Below, piece by piece: positions 22,172 through 29,844 of a stretch of 44,782 bases of DNA. The stretch is from contig JAFQQU010000328.1 of assembly GCA_017410445.1 (NCBI GenBank), forward strand, positions 1 through 44,782, in the 5' to 3' direction. The stretch is from Clostridia bacterium. GTDB lineage: Bacteria; Bacillota; Clostridia; Christensenellales; Aristaeellaceae. Numbering within the stretch: position 1 is the stretch's first letter; each line of letters starts with the position of its first letter. Position numbers and translations under genes: made by a program. The notes under the pieces are model-generated. The model ran no database searches, was not told the origin of the DNA, and saw only the letters and a list, made by a program, of their open reading frames with translations.

Positions 22172-23764
22172 TTACCGGATTGCCTTCACGGCCGCCTTTT
22201 CCGCCTCCAGCGCCTGCTCAAACCGCGCCGCATACATGTCCGCGCCCTGAACATCCGCCTCGTCCGGCTGCATAGTCACGCAGTTGGCGCCGGCAAATAC
22301 CTTCTCGGCCAGATAGCTCTCCAGCGTCTGTCCGGCCGCACCGTAAACCCGGTAGGCCGCCAGCAACGCCATGCCCCACGGGCCGCCCTCGCCGGCCGTC
22401 TCCATGACCGAAACCGGCGCGTTCAGCGCAGCTGCCAGCAGCTTCTGCGCCGTGCCGGGAGTCTTGAAATATCCGCCGTGGCCGAGCAGCGAGTCGATCT
22501 TCACCTGCTCCGCGCGGAGAATGCCCATGCCCATCTTCAGAGAAGTGACCGCGCCCAGCACCAGCGAGCGGGAGAAATTCGCAAACGTCAGCTGCGCTTC
22601 GGGTGTGCGGAGCGTCATCGGCCGTCCCTCGGACAGGCCGGTGGTGTGTTCACCGGAGAGATACGGCACGTTCACCACGCCGCCGCAGTCCTTTTCGCCC
22701 TGCATGGCCGAAGTGAAGATGGCTGTATAAATATCGCCCATAGATACTTTCAGGCCGGCTGCTTCGGCAAAGCCCTTCAGCATGCCCGCCCAGGCGTTTA
22801 TATCGCTGGTACAGTTGTTGCAGTGAACCATGGCGACCGGCTTGCCCGAGGGCGTCGTCACCATGTCGATTTCGGGATATACCTTCGACAGCGGCTTTTC
22901 GAGGACTACCATCGCAAATACGCTCGTACCCGCGGAGACATTGCCCGTGCGCACGGCCACCGCGTTGGTCGCGGCCATGCCGGTACCGGCGTCGCCCTCC
23001 GGCGGAGCCATGACCGCGCCGGGCTGAAGCGTTCCGGTCGGATCGAGCAGCTTCGCGCCCGCCTCAGTCAGTTCGCCCGCATCGCCGCCCGCCGGGAGCA
23101 CCTCCGGCAGGATATCTCTCAGCTTCCAGCCGAAGCCCCTGTCCGCGATATTCGCGTCGAACGCGTCCACTTTCGCCTGATCGTAATCATTGACCGCGCT
23201 GTCAATCGGGAACATGCCGCTGGCCTCGCCCACGCCCATCACATGCTTCCCGGTCAGTTTATAGTGAACATATCCGGCCAGCGTGGTCAGACGGGCAATG
23301 TCCTTCACATGCGCCTCGCCGTTCAGAATCGCCTGATACAGATGCGCGATGCTCCATCTCTGAGGAATGCTGAAGCCGAGCAGCGCCGTCAGCTCTTCCG
23401 CCGCCTGAGCGGTGATGGTATTTCGCCAGGTCCGGAATTCAGCCAGCTGATTTCCGTCTGCATCGAAGGGCAGATAGCCGTGCATCATGCCGGAAATGCC
23501 CAGACCGGCCAGCTTCGTGAGCTTCACGCCGTATTTCTCGAGAACATCCGCCGAAAGATTCGCATACGCCGCCTGAACGCCGGTCCATACCTCGTCCAGA
23601 TGGTAGGTCCATACGCCGTTTTCCAGCCGGTTGTCCCAGGTGAAGTCGCCGCTCGCAATGGGCGCATGATCCTCGCCGATCAATACCGCCTTGATTCTCG
23701 TCGAACCGAATTCAATGCCCAGCACCGCATTTCCCGCTTCAATCCACTTTGCCAGTTTCTGCAT
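22172..23764 (-). CDS. FGGY-family carbohydrate kinase
   Basis: 530 residues, ASKHA fold. The N-terminal phosphate loop is GIEFGSTRIKAVLIG at 15-29. The substrate-side segment is GLGISGMMHGYLPFD. The second phosphate loop is around GNVSAGTSVFAMV, and the adenosine loop around ETAGEGGPWGMALLAAY. It phosphorylates a sugar or polyol such as xylulose, ribulose or gluconate; the length is nearest the ribulokinase/xylulokinase groups. GGGAGGG lies 7 nt before the ATG at 23764. Operon with the URO-D-like gene downstream; divergent from a MATE exporter. Confidence 0.88.
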   Translation of the reverse strand: MQKLAKWIEAGNAVLGIEFGSTRIKAVLIGEDHAPIASGDFTWDNRLENGVWTYHLDEVWTGVQAAYANLSADVLEKYGVKLTKLAGLGISGMMHGYLPFDADGNQLAEFRTWRNTITAQAAEELTALLGFSIPQRWSIAHLYQAILNGEAHVKDIARLTTLAGYVHYKLTGKHVMGVGEASGMFPIDSAVNDYDQAKVDAFDANIADRGFGWKLRDILPEVLPAGGDAGELTEAGAKLLDPTGTLQPGAVMAPPEGDAGTGMAATNAVAVRTGNVSAGTSVFAMVVLEKPLSKVYPEIDMVTTPSGKPVAMVHCNNCTSDINAWAGMLKGFAEAAGLKVSMGDIYTAIFTSAMQGEKDCGGVVNVPYLSGEHTTGLSEGRPMTLRTPEAQLTFANFSRSLVLGAVTSLKMGMGILRAEQVKIDSLLGHGGYFKTPGTAQKLLAAALNAPVSVMETAGEGGPWGMALLAAYRVYGAAGQTLESYLAEKVFAGANCVTMQPDEADVQGADMYAARFEQALEAEKAAVKAIR

Positions 23765-23914
23765 ATCTCTGCCCTCCCATATTCTTCCGGCCGCACCGCC
23801 GCACAATTACGAATTACCGGTTTCTTATACTGATTGATTCGCCGCCGATAATTAACCTTCCTTCTTTATTCAATTCACATTTTGGCACATTTCCATAACG
23901 CAGACAATTGTCGG

Positions 23915-23943
23915 TTGACATAATCACAAAGTGGTGTTATATT
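23915..23943 (+). promoter_or_regulatory. sigma-A promoter of the MATE gene
   Basis: TTGACA (23915-23920), 17 bp, TATATT (23938-23943). It excludes the TTG start at 23942. Confidence 0.8.
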
Positions 23944-23968
23944 GGTAAAAAACCACAAAAGGCGGTGC

Positions 23969-25390
23969 ATGAAAATGGCTCGGCAAAAGCTGGATCTGAC
24001 GGACGAAAGACAATCCCCATATAAGGTCATACTGCTTCTGGCATGGCCGCTCTTCGTCGAACAGATCCTCTCCACCCTCGTTACTCTGGCCGATCAGGCC
24101 ATGGTCGGCTCCCTCGGCGTAAAGGCGACGGCTGCCGTCTCCATCTCAAACTCCTTTATCTTCCTGCTCAACGGCGTGGTCATCGCCATGGGCGTCGGCC
24201 TGACAGCCTATGTCGCCCGCAGCGTCGGCGCGAAGGACTATGAAGCGGCCAAAGCGTATATCCGCCATGCCTTCCTGCTGCTTCTGTTCATCGGCCTTCC
24301 GATGACGCTGATCGTCACCGCGCTGCACCGCATGATCCCGATGTGGATGGGCGCCGAGCCGGAAATCATGGACGACGCAGCCGCATACGTCCTCATTACC
24401 TCCCTCTTCCGCATCTTCACCATGGCCATGATGGTGCTCGGCTCGGTCTTCCGCGGCCGCGGCGATACCAAAACGCCCCTGCGCATCAACGTTCTGGCCA
24501 ACATTCTGAACGTCGTCGGCAACTATCTGCTCATCTATCCGAATCACACGATTCAGCTGGGCTCCCTGTCCATTCCGATGATCGGCGCAGGCATGGGCGT
24601 CCGCGGCGCAGCGCTGTCCACCGGCTTCTCCTGGTTGATCGGCGGCGGCCTGCTGGCCATCATGCTGTTCAAGAAGAAGGATCCCACTCAGATCTCCATC
24701 CGCGATTCCTTCAAGCCCGATTTCGCGCTCATCAAGCGCGTGGTCAAGCTGTCCATTCCCGCGATGCTTGAGCGCCTGTGCATGTCCGGCGCCGGCATCT
24801 TCGTGACCAAGACCATCGCAACGCTGGGTACGATCGCCGTCGCGGCAAACTCGGTCTATCTGAACGCCGAATCGATTTCCTACATGCCCGCCTTCGCCTT
24901 CGCCACCGCCGCCACCACGCTGGTCGGTCAGGCGCTGGGCGCGGGCAAGCCGGATCTGGCGAAAAAGTATACCTGGAGCACCATCAAGATCGGCTGCGGC
25001 CTGATGGTTCTGGCCGGCGTCGGCCTGTATGTGTTCGACGTGCCGCTGGTCCGCATCATCACGCAGGACCCCGACGCCGTCACGCTGGCCGCCGAATGCC
25101 TGCGCATCACCGCCTTCGTTCAGCCCATTCAGGCCGCTGCCTGGATCTTCGCGGGCGCGCTGCGCGGCGCGGGCGATACCAAGTGGCCCTTCTATATCAC
25201 CGCCGTCTGCAACTGGGGCATCCGCACGCTGGGCGCCATTCTGTGCATCAGCGTATTCCACATGGGCCTTCCGGCCGCCGTGCTGTGCACCTGCCTGGAC
25301 AACACCGGCCGCTGCCTGCTGACCTACCTGCGCTTCAGAAGCGGCAGATGGCAGCACGCCATTCAGGACAAGAAAGCACAGGCCGCCTGA
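23969..25390 (+). CDS. MATE-family efflux transporter
   Basis: 473 residues and about 12 membrane helices, in two halves (about 20-220 and 245-450). Halves begin KVILLLAWPLFVEQILSTLV and RVVKLSIPAMLERLCMSGA, the usual repeat of MATE exporters; the loops VGSLGVKATAAVSISNSF and FRGRGDTKTPLRIN are typical. Exports drugs or metabolites by Na+ or H+ antiport. Start ATG 23969 is 6 nt after AAAGG; the alternative ATG 23975 is possible. Ends with a strong terminator. Confidence 0.95.
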   Translation: MKMARQKLDLTDERQSPYKVILLLAWPLFVEQILSTLVTLADQAMVGSLGVKATAAVSISNSFIFLLNGVVIAMGVGLTAYVARSVGAKDYEAAKAYIRHAFLLLLFIGLPMTLIVTALHRMIPMWMGAEPEIMDDAAAYVLITSLFRIFTMAMMVLGSVFRGRGDTKTPLRINVLANILNVVGNYLLIYPNHTIQLGSLSIPMIGAGMGVRGAALSTGFSWLIGGGLLAIMLFKKKDPTQISIRDSFKPDFALIKRVVKLSIPAMLERLCMSGAGIFVTKTIATLGTIAVAANSVYLNAESISYMPAFAFATAATTLVGQALGAGKPDLAKKYTWSTIKIGCGLMVLAGVGLYVFDVPLVRIITQDPDAVTLAAECLRITAFVQPIQAAAWIFAGALRGAGDTKWPFYITAVCNWGIRTLGAILCISVFHMGLPAAVLCTCLDNTGRCLLTYLRFRSGRWQHAIQDKKAQAA

Positions 25391-25416
25391 TCCTGAGCAT
25401 CCATTAAACCCACCCG

Positions 25417-25450
25417 GCTCCCCGTCTTCCGAAAGGGCGGGGAGCTTTTT
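25417..25450 (+). terminator. terminator of the MATE gene
   Basis: Arms GCTCCCCG (25417-25424) and CGGGGAGC (25438-25445), then TTTTT. Confidence 0.9.
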
Positions 25451-25482
25451 CCGCCCGATTCTTCTGAGACAGGAGGGATAAA

Positions 25483-26172
25483 ATGATCTATCTCACCGGC
25501 GATACGCACGGCAGCTTCAGCCGACTCGAAGCATTCTGCTCCGAACGCCATACGTCCAAAGAGGACCTTCTCATCATTCTCGGCGACGCCGGATTCAACT
25601 TCTCCGGCGGGCTGCGGGATCACGACAAGAAGCGCTTTGTCTCCGCTCTTCCGGTCACCGTCCTCTGCATCCATGGAAACCACGAGCAGCGCCCCGACCG
25701 CATTCCCTCCTATTCAGAGGCTGAATGGCGCGGCGGAACCGTCTGGCGGGAGGAGATGTATCCGGATATCCTCTTCGCCAGAGACGGCGAAATCTACAAT
25801 CTGAACGGCAAAAGAGCGGCCGTCATCGGCGGCGCATACAGCGTCGACTGGATGTACCGCACCTACGGGCGCAGCTGGTGGCCGGATGAGCAGCCCTCGC
25901 CCTCTGTCCGGGAGCATGTCGAAGAGCAGCTTGAAAAGCAGGGCTGGCAGGTCGATTACATGCTCACGCACACCTGTCCTCTGCGCTACGAGCCGACCGA
26001 GGTGTTCATCCCTGGCCTTGATCAGAGCACGGTGGACAAATCCACCGAAGAATGGCTCGGGCAGATCGAACAGAAGCTGACGTATGAAAAATGGTTCTGC
26101 GGCCACTTCCACACGGAGAAGAAGATCGACCGGCTGGAATTCATGTATAACAATTACGCCGTCCTTGAATGA
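25483..26172 (+). CDS. Calcineurin-like metallophosphoesterase
   Basis: 229 residues with all five metal-binding blocks: GDTHG (6-10), GDAGFNF (34), GNHE (65-68), THTCP (about 163) and GHFHTE (about 207). It binds two metal ions and hydrolyses phosphoesters; the substrate is unknown (protein, nucleotide or cyclic nucleotide). No signal peptide. AGGAGGG precedes the ATG. No clear promoter was found between the MATE terminator and this gene, which leaves 30 bp; leak-through is possible. Confidence 0.9.
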   Translation: MIYLTGDTHGSFSRLEAFCSERHTSKEDLLIILGDAGFNFSGGLRDHDKKRFVSALPVTVLCIHGNHEQRPDRIPSYSEAEWRGGTVWREEMYPDILFARDGEIYNLNGKRAAVIGGAYSVDWMYRTYGRSWWPDEQPSPSVREHVEEQLEKQGWQVDYMLTHTCPLRYEPTEVFIPGLDQSTVDKSTEEWLGQIEQKLTYEKWFCGHFHTEKKIDRLEFMYNNYAVLE

Positions 26173-26215
26173 AAAACATCCCCGGAGCGCTCCAGACAGG
26201 AGTTCTCCGGGGATG
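26172..26215. terminator. terminator shared by the metallophosphoesterase and the DUF4358 gene
   Basis: 11-bp arms CATCCCCGGAG (26177-26187) and CTCCGGGGATG (26205-26215). TTTTTC follows on the minus strand; on the plus strand there is no T tract. Confidence 0.8.
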
Positions 26216-26250
26216 AAATGTATTGACTTGTTTTCTCGGAAAGCCGGCCT

Positions 26251-26730
26251 TTACTTGGTCGCCTTTTCGAAGATGGCCTTGATGCTGTCCATCTGCTCAG
26301 TGACGGCGAACAGGATGAAGCCGTCCTTCTCCAGCGTCTCGCTCTTCTGAACCAGCTCATACTGCGCCGGCAGATACATGCTCCAGGTTGCATCCAGCGC
26401 TTCCTTGCGCGCCTCGATCGCCTTCTTCACGTCCTCCATGCAGCCGTCCTTCACGCTCGCGATGAAAATCTCAGTCGCATGGACGTTCATCATCGGGAAC
26501 TTGCAGACATACGCGTTCACCCAGTCGGGCTTGATGCCGTACATGGCTTCGAGCGTCTCTCCGTCCAGATCCATAAGGGCGGGCAGCTTGTCGGCATTGG
26601 CTTCCATAAATTCCTTTTCAACCGAAGCGACCACCTCGGCGGGATCCTTCTTGGGCACGGCGCTCTGGCAGGCGGTCAGGGAGAAAATCAGAACAAGGGC
26701 GATAACAGCGGCAATCAGTCTCTTCATCAT
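26251..26730 (-). CDS. DUF4358 lipoprotein
   Basis: 159 residues. A lipoprotein signal is clear: basic MMKR, a hydrophobic run, and lipobox LTAC with Cys21. The mature part fits DUF4358: MDLDGETLEAMYGIKPDWVN, MMNVHATEIFIASVK, MEDVKKAIEARKEALDATW, and YLPAQYELVQ. It is anchored to the outer face of the cell membrane; role unknown. AAAGGAA lies 9 nt before the first of two ATG codons. Divergent from the Nudix gene. Confidence 0.9.
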   Translation of the reverse strand: MMKRLIAAVIALVLIFSLTACQSAVPKKDPAEVVASVEKEFMEANADKLPALMDLDGETLEAMYGIKPDWVNAYVCKFPMMNVHATEIFIASVKDGCMEDVKKAIEARKEALDATWSMYLPAQYELVQKSETLEKDGFILFAVTEQMDSIKAIFEKATK

Positions 26731-26805
26731 ATCGGTGGATTCCTTTCTGCGTTTCATTTCGCTTACACCAGTTCAGACGAAGGAAACGCCGTCCGGTTCC
26801 CCCTA

Positions 26806-26834
26806 TTGCATATCTTAACCAAATATGATATGCT
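26806..26834 (+). promoter_or_regulatory. promoter of the Nudix gene
   Basis: TTGCAT (26806-26811), 17 bp, TATGCT (26829-26834). Confidence 0.6.
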
Positions 26835-26859
26835 TTTCACATCATCGGGAGGTGAGCTG

Positions 26860-27321
26860 ATGGGTTATATCGAAAATCTCCGGGCAAAAATCGGCCACGA
26901 CTGCGTCATCCTGCCCGGCAGCGCCGTCATCATCCGGAACAAAGAAGGCAGGGTGCTCATGCAGCAGCGGAAATATCCGCACGGACGCTGGGCCCTTCCG
27001 GGCGGGCTGATGGAGCTGGGCGAATCCGCCGAGGAGACCGCCCGACGCGAAATCATGGAGGAAACCGGCCTTTCGCTAGGCGCGCTCACGCTTCTGGGCG
27101 TGTATTCGGGCAAGGGATACCTCTGCGAGGCGGCAAACGGAGATCAGTGGTACGTCGTGACCATCACCTACATCGCCGAATCCTACGAGGGAATTCCCCG
27201 GGTCAACGACGACGAATCGCTGGCCTTTGAATGGATTGATCCCGAATTTCTTCCCGAGAACACCGCAAAGACCCACCGCATCATGATCGGGGAATACCTC
27301 GAAAAACGAGGAACCCTCTGA
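26860..27321 (+). CDS. Nudix hydrolase
   Basis: 153 residues. The Nudix box Gx5Ex7REUxEExGU is complete from G49 to L71 (E55, R63-E64, E67-E68, G70). It binds Mg2+ and cleaves nucleoside-diphosphate-X bonds. The following segment LGVYSGKGYLCEAANGDQWY resembles the ADP-ribose/MutT-like sub-group, but the substrate is not certain. The ATG at 26860 follows GGGAGG by 7 nt; the longer upstream reading passes through the promoter and is not used. Confidence 0.92.
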   Translation: MGYIENLRAKIGHDCVILPGSAVIIRNKEGRVLMQQRKYPHGRWALPGGLMELGESAEETARREIMEETGLSLGALTLLGVYSGKGYLCEAANGDQWYVVTITYIAESYEGIPRVNDDESLAFEWIDPEFLPENTAKTHRIMIGEYLEKRGTL

Positions 27322-27364
27322 TTCATCCCGTTCAAAGAAGCCCTAAGCCTCCAAAAACGCATCG

Positions 27365-27397
27365 GCCGGCCTGTGAAGAATCACGGGCCGGCTTTCT
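27365..27397 (+). terminator. terminator of the Nudix gene
   Basis: 12-bp arms GCCGGCCTGTGA (27365-27376) and TCACGGGCCGGC (27381-27392), loop AGAA, then TTTCT. The next 117 bp to ktrA hold nothing else I can see. Confidence 0.8.
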
Positions 27398-27514
27398 GCA
27401 TATTGATTGGCGCGGAGCGCTCTCTTCCGCTCCGGTCAGTCGGATTCCTTTGGTCAGCATGTTATGCATATCGGATATCGCTTTGTCTTTCCCCGCATCA
27501 CGGCATCTCAGCGA

Positions 27515-28165
27515 TTATTTCAGTTTCGACAGTTTTTCCGTATTTGCAATCACAATCAGCTTTTCATCAGCTTGCAGCGGCGCATGAGGATCAATATCCA
27601 CGCTGACAGATTCTCCTTTGTGAATCGCCACAACATTGATGGAAAATCTCTTGCGCAGATTCAGCTCAACCAGATTCTTTTGAACCCACTCCGGCTTTAC
27701 ATTCAGTTCTATCACAGATACATTTTTCGCCAGAGAAACCATGTCCACAAACCCTGAACTGAGCAAATTCTTGGCCAAACGAATGCCGGATTCGTTTTCC
27801 GGGAACACAACCTTATCCGCACCGACGCGGGTGAGGATCTTCTGATGCATTTCATTGGCGCATTTGGCAATCACGGTCTTTACACCGATCTCCTTGCAGA
27901 GGGTTATCGCCATAACGCTGGCCTCCAGATTGTTGGCCATCGCGATGATCACCACATCCACATTGGAAATGCCAAGCTGACGGATGACATCGGGATCGGT
28001 GACGTCAGCGCATTTGCAGATCGGCAGTTCATCCGCAAATGCATTCACAATCCTTTCGTCAGAATCCACTGCAATCACTTCTGCACCGTTGATGACGAGT
28101 TCGCGGGCGGCAGCAATACCATACCGGCCCAAACCAAATACAGCATATGTTTTCTTCATATTCAA
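27515..28165 (-). CDS. ktrA: KtrA-type potassium uptake regulator (RCK)
   Basis: 216 residues. The N-terminal RCK_N Rossmann domain has GLGRYG (11-16) and ends its second strand in VIAVDSD, binding ATP/ADP or NAD. The C-terminal RCK_C domain (about 135-216; VIELNVKPEWVQKNLVELNL and HAPLQADEKLIVIA) in relatives binds c-di-AMP. Forms an octameric ring under KtrB and gates it. Start TTG at 28165 has AAGGAG 7 nt upstream; the ATG at 28159 is 13 nt away. Lies 12 bp after ktrB. A/T-richer than the window average. Confidence 0.93.
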   Translation of the reverse strand: MNMKKTYAVFGLGRYGIAAARELVINGAEVIAVDSDERIVNAFADELPICKCADVTDPDVIRQLGISNVDVVIIAMANNLEASVMAITLCKEIGVKTVIAKCANEMHQKILTRVGADKVVFPENESGIRLAKNLLSSGFVDMVSLAKNVSVIELNVKPEWVQKNLVELNLRKRFSINVVAIHKGESVSVDIDPHAPLQADEKLIVIANTEKLSKLK

Positions 28166-28177
28166 GGCAACGCTCCT

Positions 28178-29536
28178 TTATCCGACGCTAATCTCTTCTG
28201 TGGGATTCCTGACGATATTCTGATGCTTCTTTCCGGAATTCAGCGCGAGTGCTAGGGAAATCGGCCCCACTCTGCCAAGGTACATGGTTCCGATAATAAT
28301 CATCTTTCCTGCAGCATTCAGATGGGGCGTCAGATCCCGGGTCAGGCCCACCGTTGCGGTAGCGCTGACGGTCTCAAAAAGGATATCCAGCACATCAGCG
28401 CCGGAGACAGCGGAAAGCAAAATGGTGGATATAAACATAACGGAAAACGACATCAGCGTAACAGCCGCAGCTTTGCTGACCGCCTGCCTGGAAATATTGC
28501 GGTTGAACATGGAGACATCCTGCTTGTTCTGAATCGTTGCAATCGCCGATACCACCAAAACAGCAACGGTCACCGTTTTGATACCGCCTGCAGTACCAAC
28601 AGGAGATCCGCCAACAAACATCAGCAGCAGACAAAGAACGGAGGAAGCATTGGTCAGATCTTTCTGCGAGATGGTTGCAAAACCGGCCGTTCTCGTGGTA
28701 ACCGACTGGAACAGCGAAACCTGGATTTTATCGAACGCAGACAGATTTCCTATGGTCAGCGGATTGCTATACTCAAACACGAAGATCAGAATTCCGCCGC
28801 CAAAGATCAGAATCAATGTCGAGACAATAGCGATTTTGCTATGCAGGGAGAGATTCCGGAAACTCCTGCGTCTCATCACAGCAGTTCCTCTGCCGAGCCA
28901 TATCACATCCCACCACACAATATATCCGATGCCGCCCAGAATAATCAGCAGGCTGGTGACGGTGTTAATGAGAGGATTTGTTGCATAGCTGCACAGGCTG
29001 TTCTCCGCGATGATATCAATACCGGCATTGCAAAAGGCTGAGACGGATGTAAACAAGGATATCCATATCCCCCTCAGGCCAAACTCCGGAACAAATACCG
29101 TCATGTAAAGCAGCGCGCCGATTCCCTCCACCAGGAAGGTGCCCGAGATCACCCGTTTAACGAAGCGTACAATACCTGAAAGACTGTTCAGATTAAATGC
29201 ATCCTGGAGAAGGAGCCGGTCGCCGATGCCCATGCGCTTGTGCAGCAGAATCATCAGCGCAGACATGATCGTAATGACTCCTAATCCTCCCACCTGAATC
29301 AGCACCAAGATAACCGCCTGACCGAAGACGCTCCATGTGGTTACTGTGGGCAGTGTTACAAGTCCGGTTACGCAGGCTGCAGTTGTCGAAGTAAACAAGG
29401 CGTCCAGATAGGGCACCGCTTCGCCGCTTGCAGAACTGACCGGCAAGGACAGCAGCAGGCTTCCTATAAGGATCACCGACAGAAAACTCAGCATGATCAT
29501 ATGCGTTGTGGAAAGAGAGAATTTCTTTTTTATCAT
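28178..29536 (-). CDS. ktrB: KtrB/TrkH-type potassium transporter
   Basis: 452 residues, a membrane protein with four M1-P-M2 repeats. The four selectivity-filter segments are all visible: TTAACVTGLVT, SAFCNAGIDI, TTRTAGFAT and SATATVGLTRD, each with its key glycine. The intramembrane gate SPVGTAGGIKT follows repeat 3. It takes up K+ with Na+ under KtrA control. Start ATG 29536 with AAGGTG 6 nt upstream; a GTG at 29545 overlaps that site. The leader upstream (29537-29655) is long and can fold. The ktrBA pair is A/T-richer than its neighbours. Confidence 0.95.
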   Translation of the reverse strand: MIKKKFSLSTTHMIMLSFLSVILIGSLLLSLPVSSASGEAVPYLDALFTSTTAACVTGLVTLPTVTTWSVFGQAVILVLIQVGGLGVITIMSALMILLHKRMGIGDRLLLQDAFNLNSLSGIVRFVKRVISGTFLVEGIGALLYMTVFVPEFGLRGIWISLFTSVSAFCNAGIDIIAENSLCSYATNPLINTVTSLLIILGGIGYIVWWDVIWLGRGTAVMRRRSFRNLSLHSKIAIVSTLILIFGGGILIFVFEYSNPLTIGNLSAFDKIQVSLFQSVTTRTAGFATISQKDLTNASSVLCLLLMFVGGSPVGTAGGIKTVTVAVLVVSAIATIQNKQDVSMFNRNISRQAVSKAAAVTLMSFSVMFISTILLSAVSGADVLDILFETVSATATVGLTRDLTPHLNAAGKMIIIGTMYLGRVGPISLALALNSGKKHQNIVRNPTEEISVG

Positions 29537-29537
29537 A

Positions 29538-29643
29538 AGCAGCACCTTGTTGTGTTAATCAGGTTTCGGTTCCGGAATATCCTGCTGATTCCCTCCCAAT
29601 AAGTACAGAAAAGCCGAAGTGCCTCTGCTTTCACCTGATACAC
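29538..29643 (-). ncRNA. Structured 5' leader of ktrBA, candidate cis-regulatory RNA
   Basis: Minus-strand RNA of about 120 nt from a perfect promoter. Elements found by eye: a closing stem P1, GUGU+AUCAGGU (29643-29633) with ACCUGAU+ACAC (29564-29552, 2-nt bulge); a hairpin P2 (29629-29605) with UUCGG in its loop; a hairpin P3, GGAAU/AUUCC (29592-29574); and CCGAA (29569-29565) able to pair with the P2 loop as a 5-bp pseudoknot. The ribosome-site region AAGGUGCUGCU (29548-29538) could instead pair with AGCAG...CACUU of P2. It does not fit the ydaO c-di-AMP motif that I recall. K+, Na+ or c-di-AMP would be sensible signals. Not folded by program. Confidence 0.45.
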
Positions 29644-29662
29644 CTTCTTTGAATGTCCGATT

Positions 29663-29691
29663 ATTATATCGGGTTTCACTTTGATTGTCAA
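29663..29691 (-). promoter_or_regulatory. perfect consensus promoter of ktrBA
   Basis: On the minus strand, TTGACA (29691-29686), 17 bp, TATAAT (29668-29663). Confidence 0.92.
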
Positions 29692-29794
29692 CGCCTCCGG
29701 CAAAGGGCATCCTTTATCGCGCAGCTTCAGGTTTTATCGGTCTGTCTTGTACTTATTCTCACGCGCCCCTTCTTATGCGCATGCATCGTACAGA

Positions 29795-29825
29795 CCGGCC
29801 GCACCCATACAAATCCTGCGGCCGG
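29795..29825 (-). terminator. hairpin after the GH36-like gene, probable terminator
   Basis: 9-bp arms CCGGCCGCA (29795-29803) and TGCGGCCGG (29817-29825) lie 20 bp past the stop. No clear T tract on either side, so confidence is limited. Confidence 0.4.
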
Positions 29826-29844
29826 CTGCCCTTTGCCCGGTCGG

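Noticed and set aside
23942-23968. TTG start for the MATE gene at 23942
   Set aside because: It lies inside the promoter -10 box, before the expected transcription start.
29537-29655. Assignment of the ktrBA leader to the ydaO/c-di-AMP riboswitch
   Set aside because: The conserved ydaO core segments that I know are not visible; reported only as an unassigned structured leader.
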